Source of the DNA: Neocallimastix lanati (nom. inval.)
Taxonomy: Eukaryota > Neocallimastigomycota > Neocallimastigomycetes > Neocallimastigales > Neocallimastigaceae
NCBI GenBank assembly: GCA_016946835.1
Contig: JACVTC010000059.1
Coordinates: forward strand, 94,001 to 133,500
DNA length: 39,500 nt
Direction: 5' to 3'
Positions 12,701 through 23,963 of the stretch are shown piece by piece (within the stretch, counting starts at the first letter, position 1; every line of letters begins with the position of its first letter). The position numbers and the translations under genes were made by a program. Under the pieces are notes generated by a model. The model was not told the DNA's origin. It did no database searches and worked only from the letters and a program-made list of their open reading frames with translations.

Positions 12701-12921
12701 AACCATCTTGTTTGGAACGAAATTAGAAAGTAAAGACTTATCCCTTGTGATGTGTTCACAAGCACCGGTGTCAAGGGTCCATAGAGATGACTTGGTGTTT
12801 GTCACATGATCAATACCATTTTGTGTAATTGGATCACGTGAATATTGGTCACAATTTTGACACAAAACATTTAAGTTTTGTCCTTGGAGAAACGTTTCCA
12901 ATGTTAAACTCAGAAGTTTCT
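9719..12921 (-). CDS. pol: Copia pol polyprotein (protease, integrase, RT, RNase H)
   Basis: About 1060 residues, open after a TAG around 12922. The frame lacks a convincing ATG at its beginning and is +1 relative to gag, so it is probably made by frameshifting. In order: protease (LDTGACEHI); the GAG-pre-integrase zinc region (LWHNRLGH then CPECSIC); an integrase core with second Asp in FKSDNAKEY and Glu in NNGIEERFNQ; RT with conserved ARLVARGFNQKEGIDY, DIKAAYLN and the YVDDM active site; RNase H with CDADFAGD, TSTAEAEY, FTDN and the C-terminal MLADVLTK. The usual first integrase aspartate (H-S/T-D-x-x-G-P) reads HSGIVGP here, Gly encoded at 12200-12202. The rest of the sequence looks full length for the family. 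Confidence 0.92.
12849..12921 (-). promoter_or_regulatory. gag-pol overlap with presumed +1 frameshift
   Basis: The gag stop is at 12849 and the pol frame opens about 70 nt earlier in the +1 frame. Within the overlap the gag-frame codons include CCA-AGG-A (12887-12881) and CTT-AAA-T (12875-12869). These recall the slow-codon +1 slip of Ty1 (CUU-AGG-C), but the actual slip site cannot be decided by eye. Confidence 0.55.
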
Positions 12922-13931
12922 AGAAGGCCACGTGCAAACTTAAAATTATGTTCGTGATCCATAAAATGACTGTCCATGGTGGCTGGTTCGAGACTATCCA
13001 TGTCGTCTTTGAACTTGTTATTAATGTCTTCATAAGATAGGTTCTTGAATTTTTCAATATTGCTAAGATTTTTCTTGTAATTCTTCTTCTTCTTGGAGTG
13101 ATTTCCCTTGGTCTTCAGATTGTAACGGCATTCCTTGGTGGTGTGTCCGGTTATATCGCAGATATGACAGAACTTCCTTTTGTAATCATTGATATTATCA
13201 AGGTCCATTGGGTCGATCCTGACTTCGTTAACTGTCGGATTATTTTTAGGTTTATTGATGTTTCTTTTCGATTTGTAGTTGTAAAAAGTAACAGTGCCCT
13301 TAATTTCATTATAAAATGCAGTCGGGTCAATATTAGCTCTAGGCTTGAATTCTTTAGCAAGATCTCTTGGAAGGGCTTCTTGCATAATAATTAATTTTTC
13401 AAGATTATTAATACGTAGATTTGTGTCGTCTAACACATTAAAAATTTCAACAATTTCATTTAGAACGTCCATTACGTTTTGAACGTTCTTAGCCTTGAGA
13501 TTATATATTCTGGCTAATAAGAGGCTATATTTTTCTTCTTCATCCCGATGATAGAGAAATTCTAATTTCTCGATTTTTTCTCGGGGATTATTAATGTTCT
13601 GAATGTACGTAAGTACTTTTTCAGTCACATTGGAGATAATAATTGAATTTACAGTGGCCTCTTTGGCTTCTGCCTCTTCCACTGTTTGGCGTATTCCTTG
13701 GACGATATTTCGCTGACGGGCAAGAGCTTCGTCATCCCTTTGATCTTGAGGTAACTGGGCCAATCGAGCAGCTTCATTCGCAGCATCGCGGAGATCACTT
13801 CTTGCGTTATTGACTACATCAATAGTAATGTAGTCACTAAGTCTTTCAGAACGTAAGTGGCTGGAAAGAAGAAGAAACCATTGATTGTAGTTTCTTCCAT
13901 TAAGCTTAATTCCCAAATCGTATTTAGTCAT
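12849..13931 (-). CDS. gag: Copia gag (nucleocapsid/capsid) protein
   Basis: 360 residues starting MTKYDLGIKLNGRNYNQW, the typical copia gag opening with a W in the first helix region. The middle is a charged, helical capsid-like region. A CCHC zinc knuckle, CHICDITGHTTKEC, lies at about residues 256-269 and is followed by a basic stretch (KKKKNYKKN). The last ~25 codons overlap pol in a different frame. The start is fixed by the ATG 40 bp inside the PBS. The protein packages element RNA into virus-like particles, which is family knowledge. Confidence 0.9.
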   Translation of the reverse strand: MTKYDLGIKLNGRNYNQWFLLLSSHLRSERLSDYITIDVVNNARSDLRDAANEAARLAQLPQDQRDDEALARQRNIVQGIRQTVEEAEAKEATVNSIIISNVTEKVLTYIQNINNPREKIEKLEFLYHRDEEEKYSLLLARIYNLKAKNVQNVMDVLNEIVEIFNVLDDTNLRINNLEKLIIMQEALPRDLAKEFKPRANIDPTAFYNEIKGTVTFYNYKSKRNINKPKNNPTVNEVRIDPMDLDNINDYKRKFCHICDITGHTTKECRYNLKTKGNHSKKKKNYKKNLSNIEKFKNLSYEDINNKFKDDMDSLEPATMDSHFMDHEHNFKFARGLLETSEFNIGNVSPRTKLKCFVSKL

Positions 13932-13970
13932 TGTTTTGCAGAAAAATAAAAATGTTTTCTTAATCTCAGA

Positions 13971-13985
13971 ATGAGACTCTTAATC
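13971..13985 (-). promoter_or_regulatory. Primer-binding site complementary to tRNA-Lys anticodon arm
   Basis: The plus-strand 15-mer ATGAGACTCTTAATC directly abuts the 5' LTR. It matches the anticodon stem and loop of eukaryotic tRNA-Lys(CUU) as I remember it (TGAGACTCTTAATCTCA). Priming would therefore use an internally cut tRNA half rather than the tRNA 3' end, as known for Drosophila copia and yeast Ty5 with initiator tRNA-Met. Confidence 0.7.
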
Positions 13986-14240
13986 TATTATTTAATTAAA
14001 GTTATTTTATTTAAAATATATTTTATTTATTTATTTATATATGAAAATATATAAAGGTAATTACGAAGATTTAAAGAGAAAATTTACATGTATTTATACT
14101 AATTATGTGGCTTGTTCTAGACTAAAATTAATTTATACATTAATTTATACATTTGATTTAAATCATTGTTTTATATTATTATTTATATTTTTTAAATTAT
14201 TCATTTATTAAATTTTGTTTCTAGATTAGATATAATAGCA
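13986..14240 (-). repeat. 5' LTR of copia element (right copy)
   Basis: 255 bp, identical by eye to 9404-9658 at a constant offset of 4582. It should hold the element promoter and polyadenylation signal. No specific box is called. Confidence 0.93.
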
Positions 14241-14245
14241 AATAT
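14241..14245. repeat. Right target-site duplication AATAT
   Basis: Matches 9399-9403 on the other side of the element. Confidence 0.85.
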
Positions 14246-14251
14246 ATTTAA

Positions 14252-14287
<36 letters not shown>

Positions 14288-14615
14288 TATTAGTTATTAT
14301 TTATTATTTATTATTATTTATTATTAATTATTTATTATTTAATATTTATTATTTATTATTTATTATTTATTATTTATTATTATTTATTATTTATTATTTA
14401 TTATTTATTATTTATTATTTATTATTTATTATTTATTATTTATTATTTATTATTTATTATTTATTATTTATTATTTATTATTTATTATTTATTATTTATT
14501 ATTAATTATTATTTAATTATTTATTATTTATTATTTATTATTTATTATTAATTATTATTTAATTATTTATTATTTATTATTTATTATTTATTATTTATTA
14601 TTATTTACTTTGTGC

Positions 14616-14655
<40 letters not shown>

Positions 14656-14830
14656 TTAGAAATAAACTTTATTTAATAATATTTATTATAAAAAAAAAAA
14701 TAAAACTTAAAAATAAAACATAAAAATAAAACATAAAAATAAAACATAAAAATAAAACATAAAAATAAAACTTAAACATGAAATATATGAAATTTTTTAC
14801 ATTAATTTTTTTTAAAAAAAAAAAAAAAAA
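14246..14830. repeat. Poly-A and (TTATTTA)n-type simple-sequence block
   Basis: A poly-A tract (14254-14285) is followed by about 300 bp of TTATTTA/TTATTATT units (14287-14607). Then come a T-run (14619-14652) and five copies of AAAATAAAACAT near 14700-14775. Nothing coding is seen; the ORF that can be drawn through the minus strand is low-complexity. Confidence 0.8.
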
Positions 14831-15212
14831 AAAGTTTTGAGTTTCTAGGACGAAATGGTCACCAACACTACCCAATTCAATGATGATAATTCCATAAGGA
14901 TAGAAAAAAAAAAAAAAAAAATTATTATTATTATTAAAATTATTATTATTATTAAAATTATTATTATTCGAATCCTTTTCAAAATTTTCTTCTTTATACC
15001 GTATGTGAGAAAAAACTAAAAGAGACGAACCTATAGGCTCAACTGTAAGTATCCTGAATATAATAAGAGTATTATTGGTTTTTTTTTTCGTACTAGATAT
15101 ATATGTGGAATATATATAAATTCGATACTCGTGTTGCCAAAGCCCGCCTAAATAGGATGGAAGATGACTTGTCCAGAAAAGAAACCATGTTCCTCACTGT
15201 TTATAGAGTAAA

Positions 15213-15243
<31 letters not shown>

Positions 15244-15960
15244 GTAAATCCTTCGATTGAAACATTGATTTTCAAAAAAAAAAAAAAAAAAAATGTCTTC
15301 TTTTCCATGAATTTCGAAATGGAAAAAAATTTTATGGATATTGAAGTATAATTAATAATAACAATAGAAATAATATTTATTAATAATAGTAATAGTATTG
15401 ATATGGAAAATAGGAATATTAATAATTAATGATAGTGAAATAATAATAATATTGTTAACTAATAATGTAGTGAATAGATCAATTGGTGATAATCATGTTA
15501 ATATTAATAATTTTCTGAAAAATAGTCAATATATATGTGATATGGTACTTAATATATAACTTCCCTCTTTGCGGAATGCAGACATTATTAAATTAAATTT
15601 ATAAAAAGGAATAGGAATGTTTTGCTTAAGAACCAAATCATTTCAAGTGAATATTCTTAAAACACCATTCTTAGTTGGATCTGCGACTCTCTTTACAAAA
15701 ACTATTCCTAGGGCTATCACTCGATAAGGATTGCTATTCTGACAGTATAAGTGCAAACTAATCAGGAGTGTCAACGCTGAAAATGAAGCAAGACAGGCTA
15801 ACAAGACCAATGCCTCTGAAGGAGATGACCATAAATTTCTTTCAGATAGTCAATTCAAACCCTAATCCGGAATAAGAATTCCCTTTAAACAGAAATCTTA
15901 TAATCTTGGAGGTGAGGTGTAGTGTCTATGAACTTTTTTTTCTGAATTTATTTTTATACA
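14831..15960 (+). pseudogene. Decayed coding-like remnants, unassigned
   Basis: Patches of higher GC with short open peptides in changing frames. Examples are NIYKFDTRVAKARLNRMEDD (about 15109-15168), AENEARQANKTNASEGDDHK (about 15778-15837) and an Asn-rich stretch around 15350-15480. The Asn-rich part resembles the low-complexity coding stretch of LINE relic D (about 32900-33000). Stops and A/T runs interrupt all frames. I infer eroded retroelement sequence but cannot name a domain. Confidence 0.35.
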
Positions 15961-16185
15961 TTTTATTTTGAATATTACTTTTATTTCACATTACTATTCC
16001 AAATATTATTATTATGTTCAAATTGGACAAATAATATTTATTTTGTTTATTAATTTTGTGTTTTTTTTTTTATTTTTCTTTTCCTTTTTTTTTTTTTTTT
16101 TTTTTTTTATAAAAAAATATTCATGAATGAATAAATAAATAAAGTTTAAATTTCGTAATAATTGTGGATGTATAAAAAAATTTAC

Positions 16186-16250
16186 CTCATCATTTCGATG
16201 TCAAACACTCTTGACAACGGTAGGTCTAATGGTATTACAAATTGATCATA

Positions 16251-16294
<44 letters not shown>

Positions 16295-16681
16295 AAAGTA
16301 AAAAAAGAAAATGTCACTAAATCACAATAGGCATAACTTTAGTATGGAATTTCGTAAGCTCTATAAAATATGAAATTGGGGAAAGAAGACTTTCTCGAAG
16401 GTAACTGAAATCTCTTATTAATAAAGGGCTTTCTTTCTCCCTCTCCCCTGAACCGATTTTTAAGATTTCATATAATGTATTTCCAGTTACTAATTATAAT
16501 AATTATTAATATATCTTATCATTTATTCTTTTCATTATTTATTCCTTTGTATTATTATTAATTATTGAATAATAAATAAATAAATAAATAAATAAATATA
16601 TAAATAAATAAATATATAAATATATAAATATAAATAAATATATATAAATATATAAATATATAAGTATATAATATATATAAA

Positions 16682-16716
<35 letters not shown>

Positions 16717-16833
16717 GACCGGATTATTAAACCTATTAATAATCCTATTAGGATTTAGTGTTTTTTTTACACTATGATCAGCTTGTATACCATTAGACCT
16801 GCTGTTGTCCAGAGCGTCGAAATCCAAACGATA
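16186..16833. repeat. Imperfect inverted repeat, arms 16186-16260 and 16763-16833
   Basis: The left arm, read as reverse complement, matches the right arm over about 70 bp with small indels. Perfect cores include TTACACTATGATCA and ACCATTAGACCT. About 500 bp lies between the arms, with a long A-run after the left arm and a (TA)n/TAAA block before the right arm. Confidence 0.75.
16560..16716. repeat. (AAAT)n / (TA)n simple-sequence block
   Basis: TAAATAAATA and ATATAAATATA units grade into a pure (TA)n tract near 16687-16713. Confidence 0.85.
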
Positions 16834-17870
16834 AGGTTATAAGTAGGAAATTCTGATACAGATTCAAATGATCAATTTTTTTATTTTTATGGAGTTATTA
16901 TCAATGAATGGGAAAAGTTAGTGTTCATTTCGACCTCGAAACTCATAACGTAGTTTTTTGAAATTATTAATATTAAAAATTTCGTGTATTTGATTTTTAT
17001 TTTTTTGTTGTGTTTATTATCATTTTTTTCAAGGATTATCTTTGTATCTTTCTTTGGAATTTTTTTTTTTTTTTTTTTTTCTTATTTCTTTTTTCTTTTG
17101 ATATTGATGAAACATGTTTCAGTGGTATGTCCATCTTTATGACATATGTAGCAACAATTTTTTTTTTTTTTTTAACTTTCTTTATTTCAGGAATTTTATT
17201 GCTTGATTTAATCAATATCAGTTGCACTGATAGTATTTATTTTGTTCTTTTGGATTGGATTTTTTTTGTTCAATTTTTCCTCATTTCTTTTAATTATTAA
17301 TTTCATTTAGAGGAATCTTTTAGATTCTTGAAATTTTTAAATTGAATAAAGTTTATTGGGTGTATTTCCATATTTTAACAAGTTCGTCAGCTGCAAATAA
17401 TATTTTAATTTGTTCATCTAACATTGACTTGTTAAATTTTTAAGATTAAAATAGTGAGTTTAAATTACCTAAGTAAAGTTTTAAATAAAAATTCTAAACT
17501 TTACTTAGATAATTTAAGTAAAGTTTATCATTTTTATTTTTTAATTTTAATATTTTAATTTTGTATGCTATTTTGTATAATATCGATGGGCCTAATTAGT
17601 CAAATCTACTCTTTAACTATAGAATCATTTCAAAGGCAGTTTTATGGTTAATTAGGAATTAACTTGTTGCGTCATCTAAACTATTTTCAATAATAGTTTG
17701 AATTGCATTATCATTTCGAGTTTGAGTTTCTTTCGTATCTTTATATCTTTAGGATCGATCCTATTAGTAATGAACTGAATTAATTTTAGTGCTGTTAAAT
17801 GTCTATTTAAGGTTTTATACCATCTTGGAGAGCTTTCAGTAGTTAACCCAAAATTGCTATAGTTAAACAT
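16780..17870 (-). pseudogene. Decayed second copia-type gag (minus strand)
   Basis: Read on the minus strand from an ATG at 17868-17870, the first 64 codons include NFGLTTESSPRWYKTLNRHL. This resembles the opening of a copia gag like that at 13931 but is clearly diverged. Later fragments include LDEQIKILFAADELVKIW (around 17370-17430) and a complete CCHC zinc knuckle, CYICHKDGHTTETC, at 17112-17153. Stops and A-run frameshifts separate these pieces. No protease, integrase or RT sequence and no matching LTR was recognised, so this is an old solo remnant. Confidence 0.6.
17462..17515. repeat. 20-bp inverted repeat (potential hairpin)
   Basis: 17462-17481 and 17496-17515 are reverse complements with one mismatch and a 14-base loop. 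It lies inside the decayed gag. Confidence 0.8.
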
Positions 17871-18230
17871 GGAATTTTTAGTTATATCGATTATTACAGT
17901 GTTAATGCTATTATTGTTTTACACTGTACTGACTCGAGGGGTTACTTTTATCAGTAGTTTGAATTATCCATCTTAATAATTATATATTTTACGTGTCTTA
18001 AAAAATATTAGCTATTATCACTTCTATTATGTATTATTCATCTTTCCAATTTTTTTTCCTAGTGATTAGTATTAATCTTGATAAAAAGCATGAAAATCCT
18101 CTGACTTAATACAAGCCACATTCTGTACTTCCCTTATGACCAATTAGTAACTATTGTAGATGTGAAATACATTATATATGCTTGTTGATATTGTGTAAAA
18201 AGAAGTACGCCATATATATGAAAGTTTAAA
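17871..18230. other. Moderately AT-rich flank of the decayed gag
   Basis: Composition is less extreme than farther right, so this may be the former leader/LTR of the relic, but no duplicate LTR was found. It includes an 8-bp inverted pair, TACAGTGT and ACACTGTA, near 17894-17929. Confidence 0.35.
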
Positions 18231-18995
18231 TAAAAAAAAAATTATTATTTTTTTTTTTTAATTATTATTGTTATACCAACTTTAATTATTATAGTTCATA
18301 TTTAATATATATAATATACAAAAATGATTAATTAGAAACTCTATAGAAAAAATTTAATATATAATTAATATTTAATTTATTTTAATATATATATGCATAT
18401 ATTTTATCATTAATATAATATATGAAGAACGTAATTGCTTTTAAATTGTTAAATACATTAAAAAATTATTACTAAATTAGTTCTTAATTATTATGAAAAA
18501 ATTAAAAATAAAAAAAATTATGATTGCTTACTACAGTACAACCATTCTAACTTAATTAAAATATTTTACTATATATGGAAAGTATAAAGGTATTTCAAAA
18601 TCATTAATTTAATTCTATCCAAATAAAGAAAATATTCAATTTTTAAATAAATTTTTAAAAAGTATTATTAAATCAAAAATATAACATATATTACAATGAA
18701 ATGCAATATATAAATTCGAAATTTGGCTTTTATATTAAGTATTGATTTATTTGTTGTTTTTGTCACTTTAATCTAATAACTGACATATAAATATATTAAA
18801 CCAGTTTTAACTTATAATTAAATATATATATTTATTATAAATAATATATATTGGGGTATATATTATTTTCTAATTTTTATATTATATATTTTTTAGCTAT
18901 TAAAATGAGTTACAATTAATAACAATAAAAAATATTAAAAAAATGAATAAAAGTAATATTAATATTAATTACTGATTATTTGCAACAATACAATC

Positions 18996-19027
<32 letters not shown>

Positions 19028-19499
19028 AATTGCAAAGGAAATAAAATAAAATAGTAAAATATAATAAAATTTGTGTAAAAAGGACTTTAACAAATTATAT
19101 AACAAAATAAAGAAAATTAAGGTATAATATTATATATAATAAAATAAAGGTATATTGCAAAAAGTATAGAATAAAAGAATTAAATCGTATAAACGAGGAA
19201 AGCATTAATTAAAAAACAATATAAAATAAAATAAATGGTTAAGAAATATAAAAAAAAAAATTAATATAAATGAAAATAAAATAAAATAAAAGTTCATTTG
19301 TACACATTTGTTTTTCAATTTAAATTTATTTAAAATTACTAAATATTTTTTTATCAGATATATATAAATGAATTTACAAATAAAAAAAATTTTGCTGTTC
19401 CTTTGTTTCAAATCTTAAAATAACATTAAAATAAGACCTTTAAAAAAAAAAAAGGGGTCCTTTTTCATAAAAGAAAAAAAAATATTGTATAGAATTTAA

Positions 19500-19765
19500 T
19501 AATATTATTATTATTATTCATTATTATTCATTATTATTATAATTATAATTATTATTATTAATTATTTATTATTATTATAATTATAATTATTATTTATTTA
19601 TTATTATAATTATTATTATTATTATTTATTTATTATTATTATAATTATAATTATTATTATTTATTCATTATTATTATAATTATTGTTATTTATTTATTCA
19701 TTATTATTAATTATAATTATTATTTATTTATTATTATTATAATTATAATTAATATTATTATTTAC
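19500..19765. repeat. TTATTATT/TTATAATTATAA repeat block
   Basis: Roughly 265 bp built from TTATTA units punctuated by ATAATTATAATT, in a loosely repeating 40-60 bp pattern. Confidence 0.8.
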
Positions 19766-20757
19766 TCATTATATAAAATTTATCACCATTTAAACCAGCT
19801 TAAATTTATGAATATAAAAATAATTAAATATAAATATTTGAATATAGAAAGAAAAGGCTTTGAATAAAAAAAAAAATTTTTTTTTGAATTTTTTTTTTTT
19901 AAATGATCCTCTAAATTAATTCTTTTTTTAGAAATTGTCAGCTATTATTATATGGGCTAATTATTGCAAAAAATAATAATTAAATAACACTTACAGAGTA
20001 ATAAAATGATTTGAAATATAAGTAAAAATATATAAATATTACTATAATTAGTACTAATATTAAGGAGTTCTTCAAATTTTTATTGAAATCTATTTTATAT
20101 AAATATTTAAATTATAATAATAACAAAAAAAAAATCATTAAAAATCATTTAATATCCTAATATTATCTTAAAAATATTATTTTAAATAGCTACATAAACT
20201 TTTATTTAAATCAATATATATATATATATTATGTTTTATTAGATTTTTCATTCATAATGAAATATAAAAGAATTGAAATATTTTTTTATGTGTATTTCAA
20301 AAAAAAAAAAAAAAAGTTTTTTTCTTGAAGAGTTTTTTTATTATTACTTATTATTATTTATTATTTATTATTAAATGTATTATAATTAATATATTTAATT
20401 AAAAATTAAATTCAAGTTACATTTAAGTATAAAAAAAAAAAAATTTTTTTTATATGTAGTTAACTTGTATCTATTTTTGATAATCTATACTAAATTAATT
20501 ATTATATCATTTTTTAATTTAAAATAATTTTCTAAGCCTATATCAGATTAAAATACCTTCCCTTTAGGTCCTGTTACCCATTACCTCTTTACAATAAAAG
20601 TATTGCTTTTTAAATAACAGATAAAAAGTAATTATTTTTTTAATTGAAAAGCAGATTGCTATATATATGATATGTATTTATATATTACATCTTTGTATAT
20701 AATTTCAAGATTTCTATTGACAGGTGTATTTATAATAACATATTAATATTATTTATT

Positions 20758-20764
20758 TAATCAT

Positions 20765-20811
<47 letters not shown>

Positions 20812-20812
20812 T
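20758..20812. repeat. (ATTT)n microsatellite
   Basis: About 13 uninterrupted tetranucleotide units. Confidence 0.9.
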
Positions 20813-20963
20813 TTTAAAAATAAAATTAAATTTTTACATACATTAATAATTCTGCTTCGGAAATTTTCTTAATATTACATGTAAAGGTTTGTAAATATAT
20901 ATTATTAAATATAATCTAATATATCGAAGTTAAATGATATTCATTTTACATCTGTCTTTGAAC

Positions 20964-20995
<32 letters not shown>

Positions 20996-21338
20996 CCATT
21001 TCTATCCATTTTTTTTTTTATTTATTTTTATAAAAAAATATAATGTAACATTATATATTAAAAGTACATTTTGTCATATATAAATATAAATAATTATATC
21101 AAATTAACCTTCATCAATTATATAAATATTTATATTCATTAATTTATTTTATATTGTATGTTAATACTATTAATCTAATATATTATTTTCAGTATAATAA
21201 ATAAAAGTAAATAAAAATAGAATATAAACAAATGTATTAGTAATATAATTACTGCACATTTTTAAATTTTATATAAAAAGTAAAAAATTAATAAAAAATG
21301 TATATTAAATTATTTTTTAAAATTGAATATTATATAAA

Positions 21339-21495
21339 TGAATGAATGAATAAATAAATAGATAAATAAATAAATAGATTAATAAATAAATAGATTAATA
21401 AATAAATAGATTAATAAATAAATAGATTGATAAATAAATAGATAAATAAATAAATAAATAGATAAATAAATAAATAAATAGATAAATAAATAAAT
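21339..21495. repeat. GATAAATAAATA / GATTAATAAATAAATA minisatellite
   Basis: Repeating AAATA units with a GAT phase marker every 12-20 bases. The minus-strand ORF through it encodes only a repetitive YLFIYLSI-type peptide and is not a gene. Confidence 0.85.
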
Positions 21496-23963
21496 AGTAA
21501 AGAATAGTGTATAAGATAATATAAAAAGTAGTTCTTTTATTAATAAAAATTTTTGTTTACAAGTTATATAGTATTGTATTATATATATCACTTAAAATAT
21601 ACATTATCTATTATTTATTATTTATTATTTATTTATTATTTAGTATTAAATATTAATAATAAAATAATATTGGAATAAGGAATCATAAATCGTAGTATTT
21701 GTAATTATTACTAGAATGGTTTAAATAAAAGAAAAAAAATATATAATTACAAAAATTAAACAGAATAAAAATAAGTATATATATTAATTTTTTTAATATT
21801 TTTAAAAATAATAATAATATTTATATTTTTACTTAAAAGGATTAAACATTTATACTCATATTCCTTTTAGTATTGTAGCTTTTTTTTTTTTTTTTTTTTA
21901 TTTTTTTTAATCAATTATGAAATTATAAAAAAAATAAATTACACATTCATTAACACTTCTTTACTATTGGCTGATATGTTATTGTAATACAGCAAATCTA
22001 TTTCATTAAAAAGCATTTCAATCTCATTAGTTAAAAATATATTGTTTAATTAAAGTTAATTAAAATTTATATTGATTTAATATTTTTGTTCTTTTTTTTA
22101 TATAAATAATATATATGTAACTTTATATTTAATAGTATTTTAGAGTATATTATTCACATATTAATGAATATTCTTATTTATTTCATATTTTTTATTAAAT
22201 TTATTATGATATAAAGTTATATAAACATTGTATATAAATATATTAAATCAATAAAAATGTTTATATTCTAATTTATATTCTAAATAATTAAATTATCATT
22301 TTTATATAAAATAAAATTTGTTTTTGATGTTTAGCAAAAAAAAAATATATATATATAATTTTTATATATTTATTATTATTATTATTATTTAATATTAATC
22401 ATAATATTATTAAAAGTAATCAAAACAAAATTAAGATGGTTGTTATATATATGAAAAAGAGTTCATACTTCCCCAAGAAAAAAAATAAATGAAAATAAAA
22501 ATAAAAAAAACATATTTATATATATTTTAAAATAAATGGTTGAAATATATTATAATATAAAGAATTAATATAGGGTTAATATATATTATTTAATATTTAT
22601 GTTTAATCACAATATAATATGATTTAAAATTTTAATGAATTTTAATATTTTACAGTTTATTAATTTTAATAATATATTGATTATTAATAATTTATATAAT
22701 AAAAATACATAATAATTAATAGTAAATATTTTATAAAGTATATTCCTACATATTAAATAAACTTTTTTTTTTTTTTTTGTATTTGGAAGATATTAAGATT
22801 TTTTACTTTTTATTTTCTTTTTTCTTTTTTTTTTTTTTTTTTTTTTTTTCACTTCAAGGGAAAGAAATATATTTTTATTTAACGATAATCGAAGATCATA
22901 ATAATATTAAAATTTCTAGTTTTAATATTAAGTAGTTTTGAATTTTAAAAAATAAGATAATATACACATAAGTGTAGTAAATAAATAAAAATAAAAAGTG
23001 TGTAAAGAAAAGGAAATATAAATTAAAAAAGTGAACAATAAATAAAAAATAAATTTCATTGTTTTTAATTTTATTTTTTTTTTTTTTGAAACAATAGTTG
23101 ATTTTGTAGATTATTATAATATTAAAAATAGTATATATATATATATATTTTAATTTTTATAATAGTAAACAAATATAAAATATATTAAAAATTACAAAAA
23201 AAAAAAAAAAAAAATACCATAAAAATTGTCCAATATAAACAATTAAGAAAACTTAATAGTTTTTATATTTATATAAATAATTTAAACGTTTATAAAAGAT
23301 ATTTTTAATAATAATAAACATTTAGAAATTATTTATATACTATATAATATTAAGTTTAAAAGTATAGTAAATATAAATATATATTAAAAAAGAATAAATA
23401 ATATATATAATATTTATATTGTTCTTTTTTTGAAAAAGAAAAAGTTTCAAAAAAAAAAATAAATAAATAGTATAGGAAATTAGTTAAAGTAACACAATTA
23501 CGAAAAAATATAAACTTTGTTTTACGAGGATATTTATTTTTTTTTAAAAAAAAGAAAAAAAATTATATTTTCACAAAAAAAGTTATATCTAAGTAAAAAA
23601 AAAAAAAATTCAATATTTTAGAAATTTAATACGTTATAGAGTAAAATAAGTATTTGAAACTAAATACCCTTAGAAGCATATAATACTTTATAGAGTTTTA
23701 TAGTTTTATTTGTAAAATATTTAAAAACGTATAAAAAATTATTATCGCAAAAAATAATTTGTTTTTCAATCAAGTTTATTGTTGAATATATTTAATTTCA
23801 AAAGATTTTTAATTGTTTTTTTTTTAAATTATTAGTATATATTTAATAATATATTTCTTTTGTTAACAAATACGCACTTTCTTTTTTTAAAGGAAAAAAT
23901 ATAATCGAGCAATTTTATTTTTATTTAAAATATATATTTTAATACGAATTAATTCAAATTAAA

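Larger units (their letters stand above)
9404..14240 (-). mobile_element. Complete Ty1/copia LTR retrotransposon
   Basis: A 4837-bp element transcribed right to left: LTR (13986-14240), PBS (13971-13985), gag, pol, polypurine tract (9659-9668), LTR (9404-9658), flanked by AATAT duplications. Order within pol is protease, integrase, reverse transcriptase, RNase H, which defines the copia superfamily. The LTRs are identical by eye and all reading frames are open, so insertion is recent. Base composition is clearly less AT-rich than the host DNA around it. One catalytic residue of integrase appears substituted (see pol), which could make this copy non-autonomous for integration. Confidence 0.93.
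18231..23963. other. 5.7-kb gene-free, extremely AT-rich spacer
   Basis: Only short spurious ORFs are present. Content includes TTATTA/TTATAATTATAA blocks (19500-19765), (ATTT)n (20758-20812), GATAAATAAATA units (21339-21495), (TTA)n (18999-19025 and 22373-22389) and many A/T runs. No RNA gene or conserved coding signal was recognised. The end must hold the promoter of the gene at 23964. Confidence 0.6.

Noticed and set aside
9966-13394. Plus-strand and alternate-frame ORFs within the copia element (9966-10298, 11006-11206, 11872-12195, 11891-12178, 13098-13394, 13151-13360)
   Set aside because: They overlap the strongly supported gag and pol frames and encode no recognisable motif.
17010-17300. 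Plus-strand Phe-rich membrane-protein-like ORF
   Set aside because: Produced by poly-T runs that are A-rich tracts of the minus-strand gag relic.
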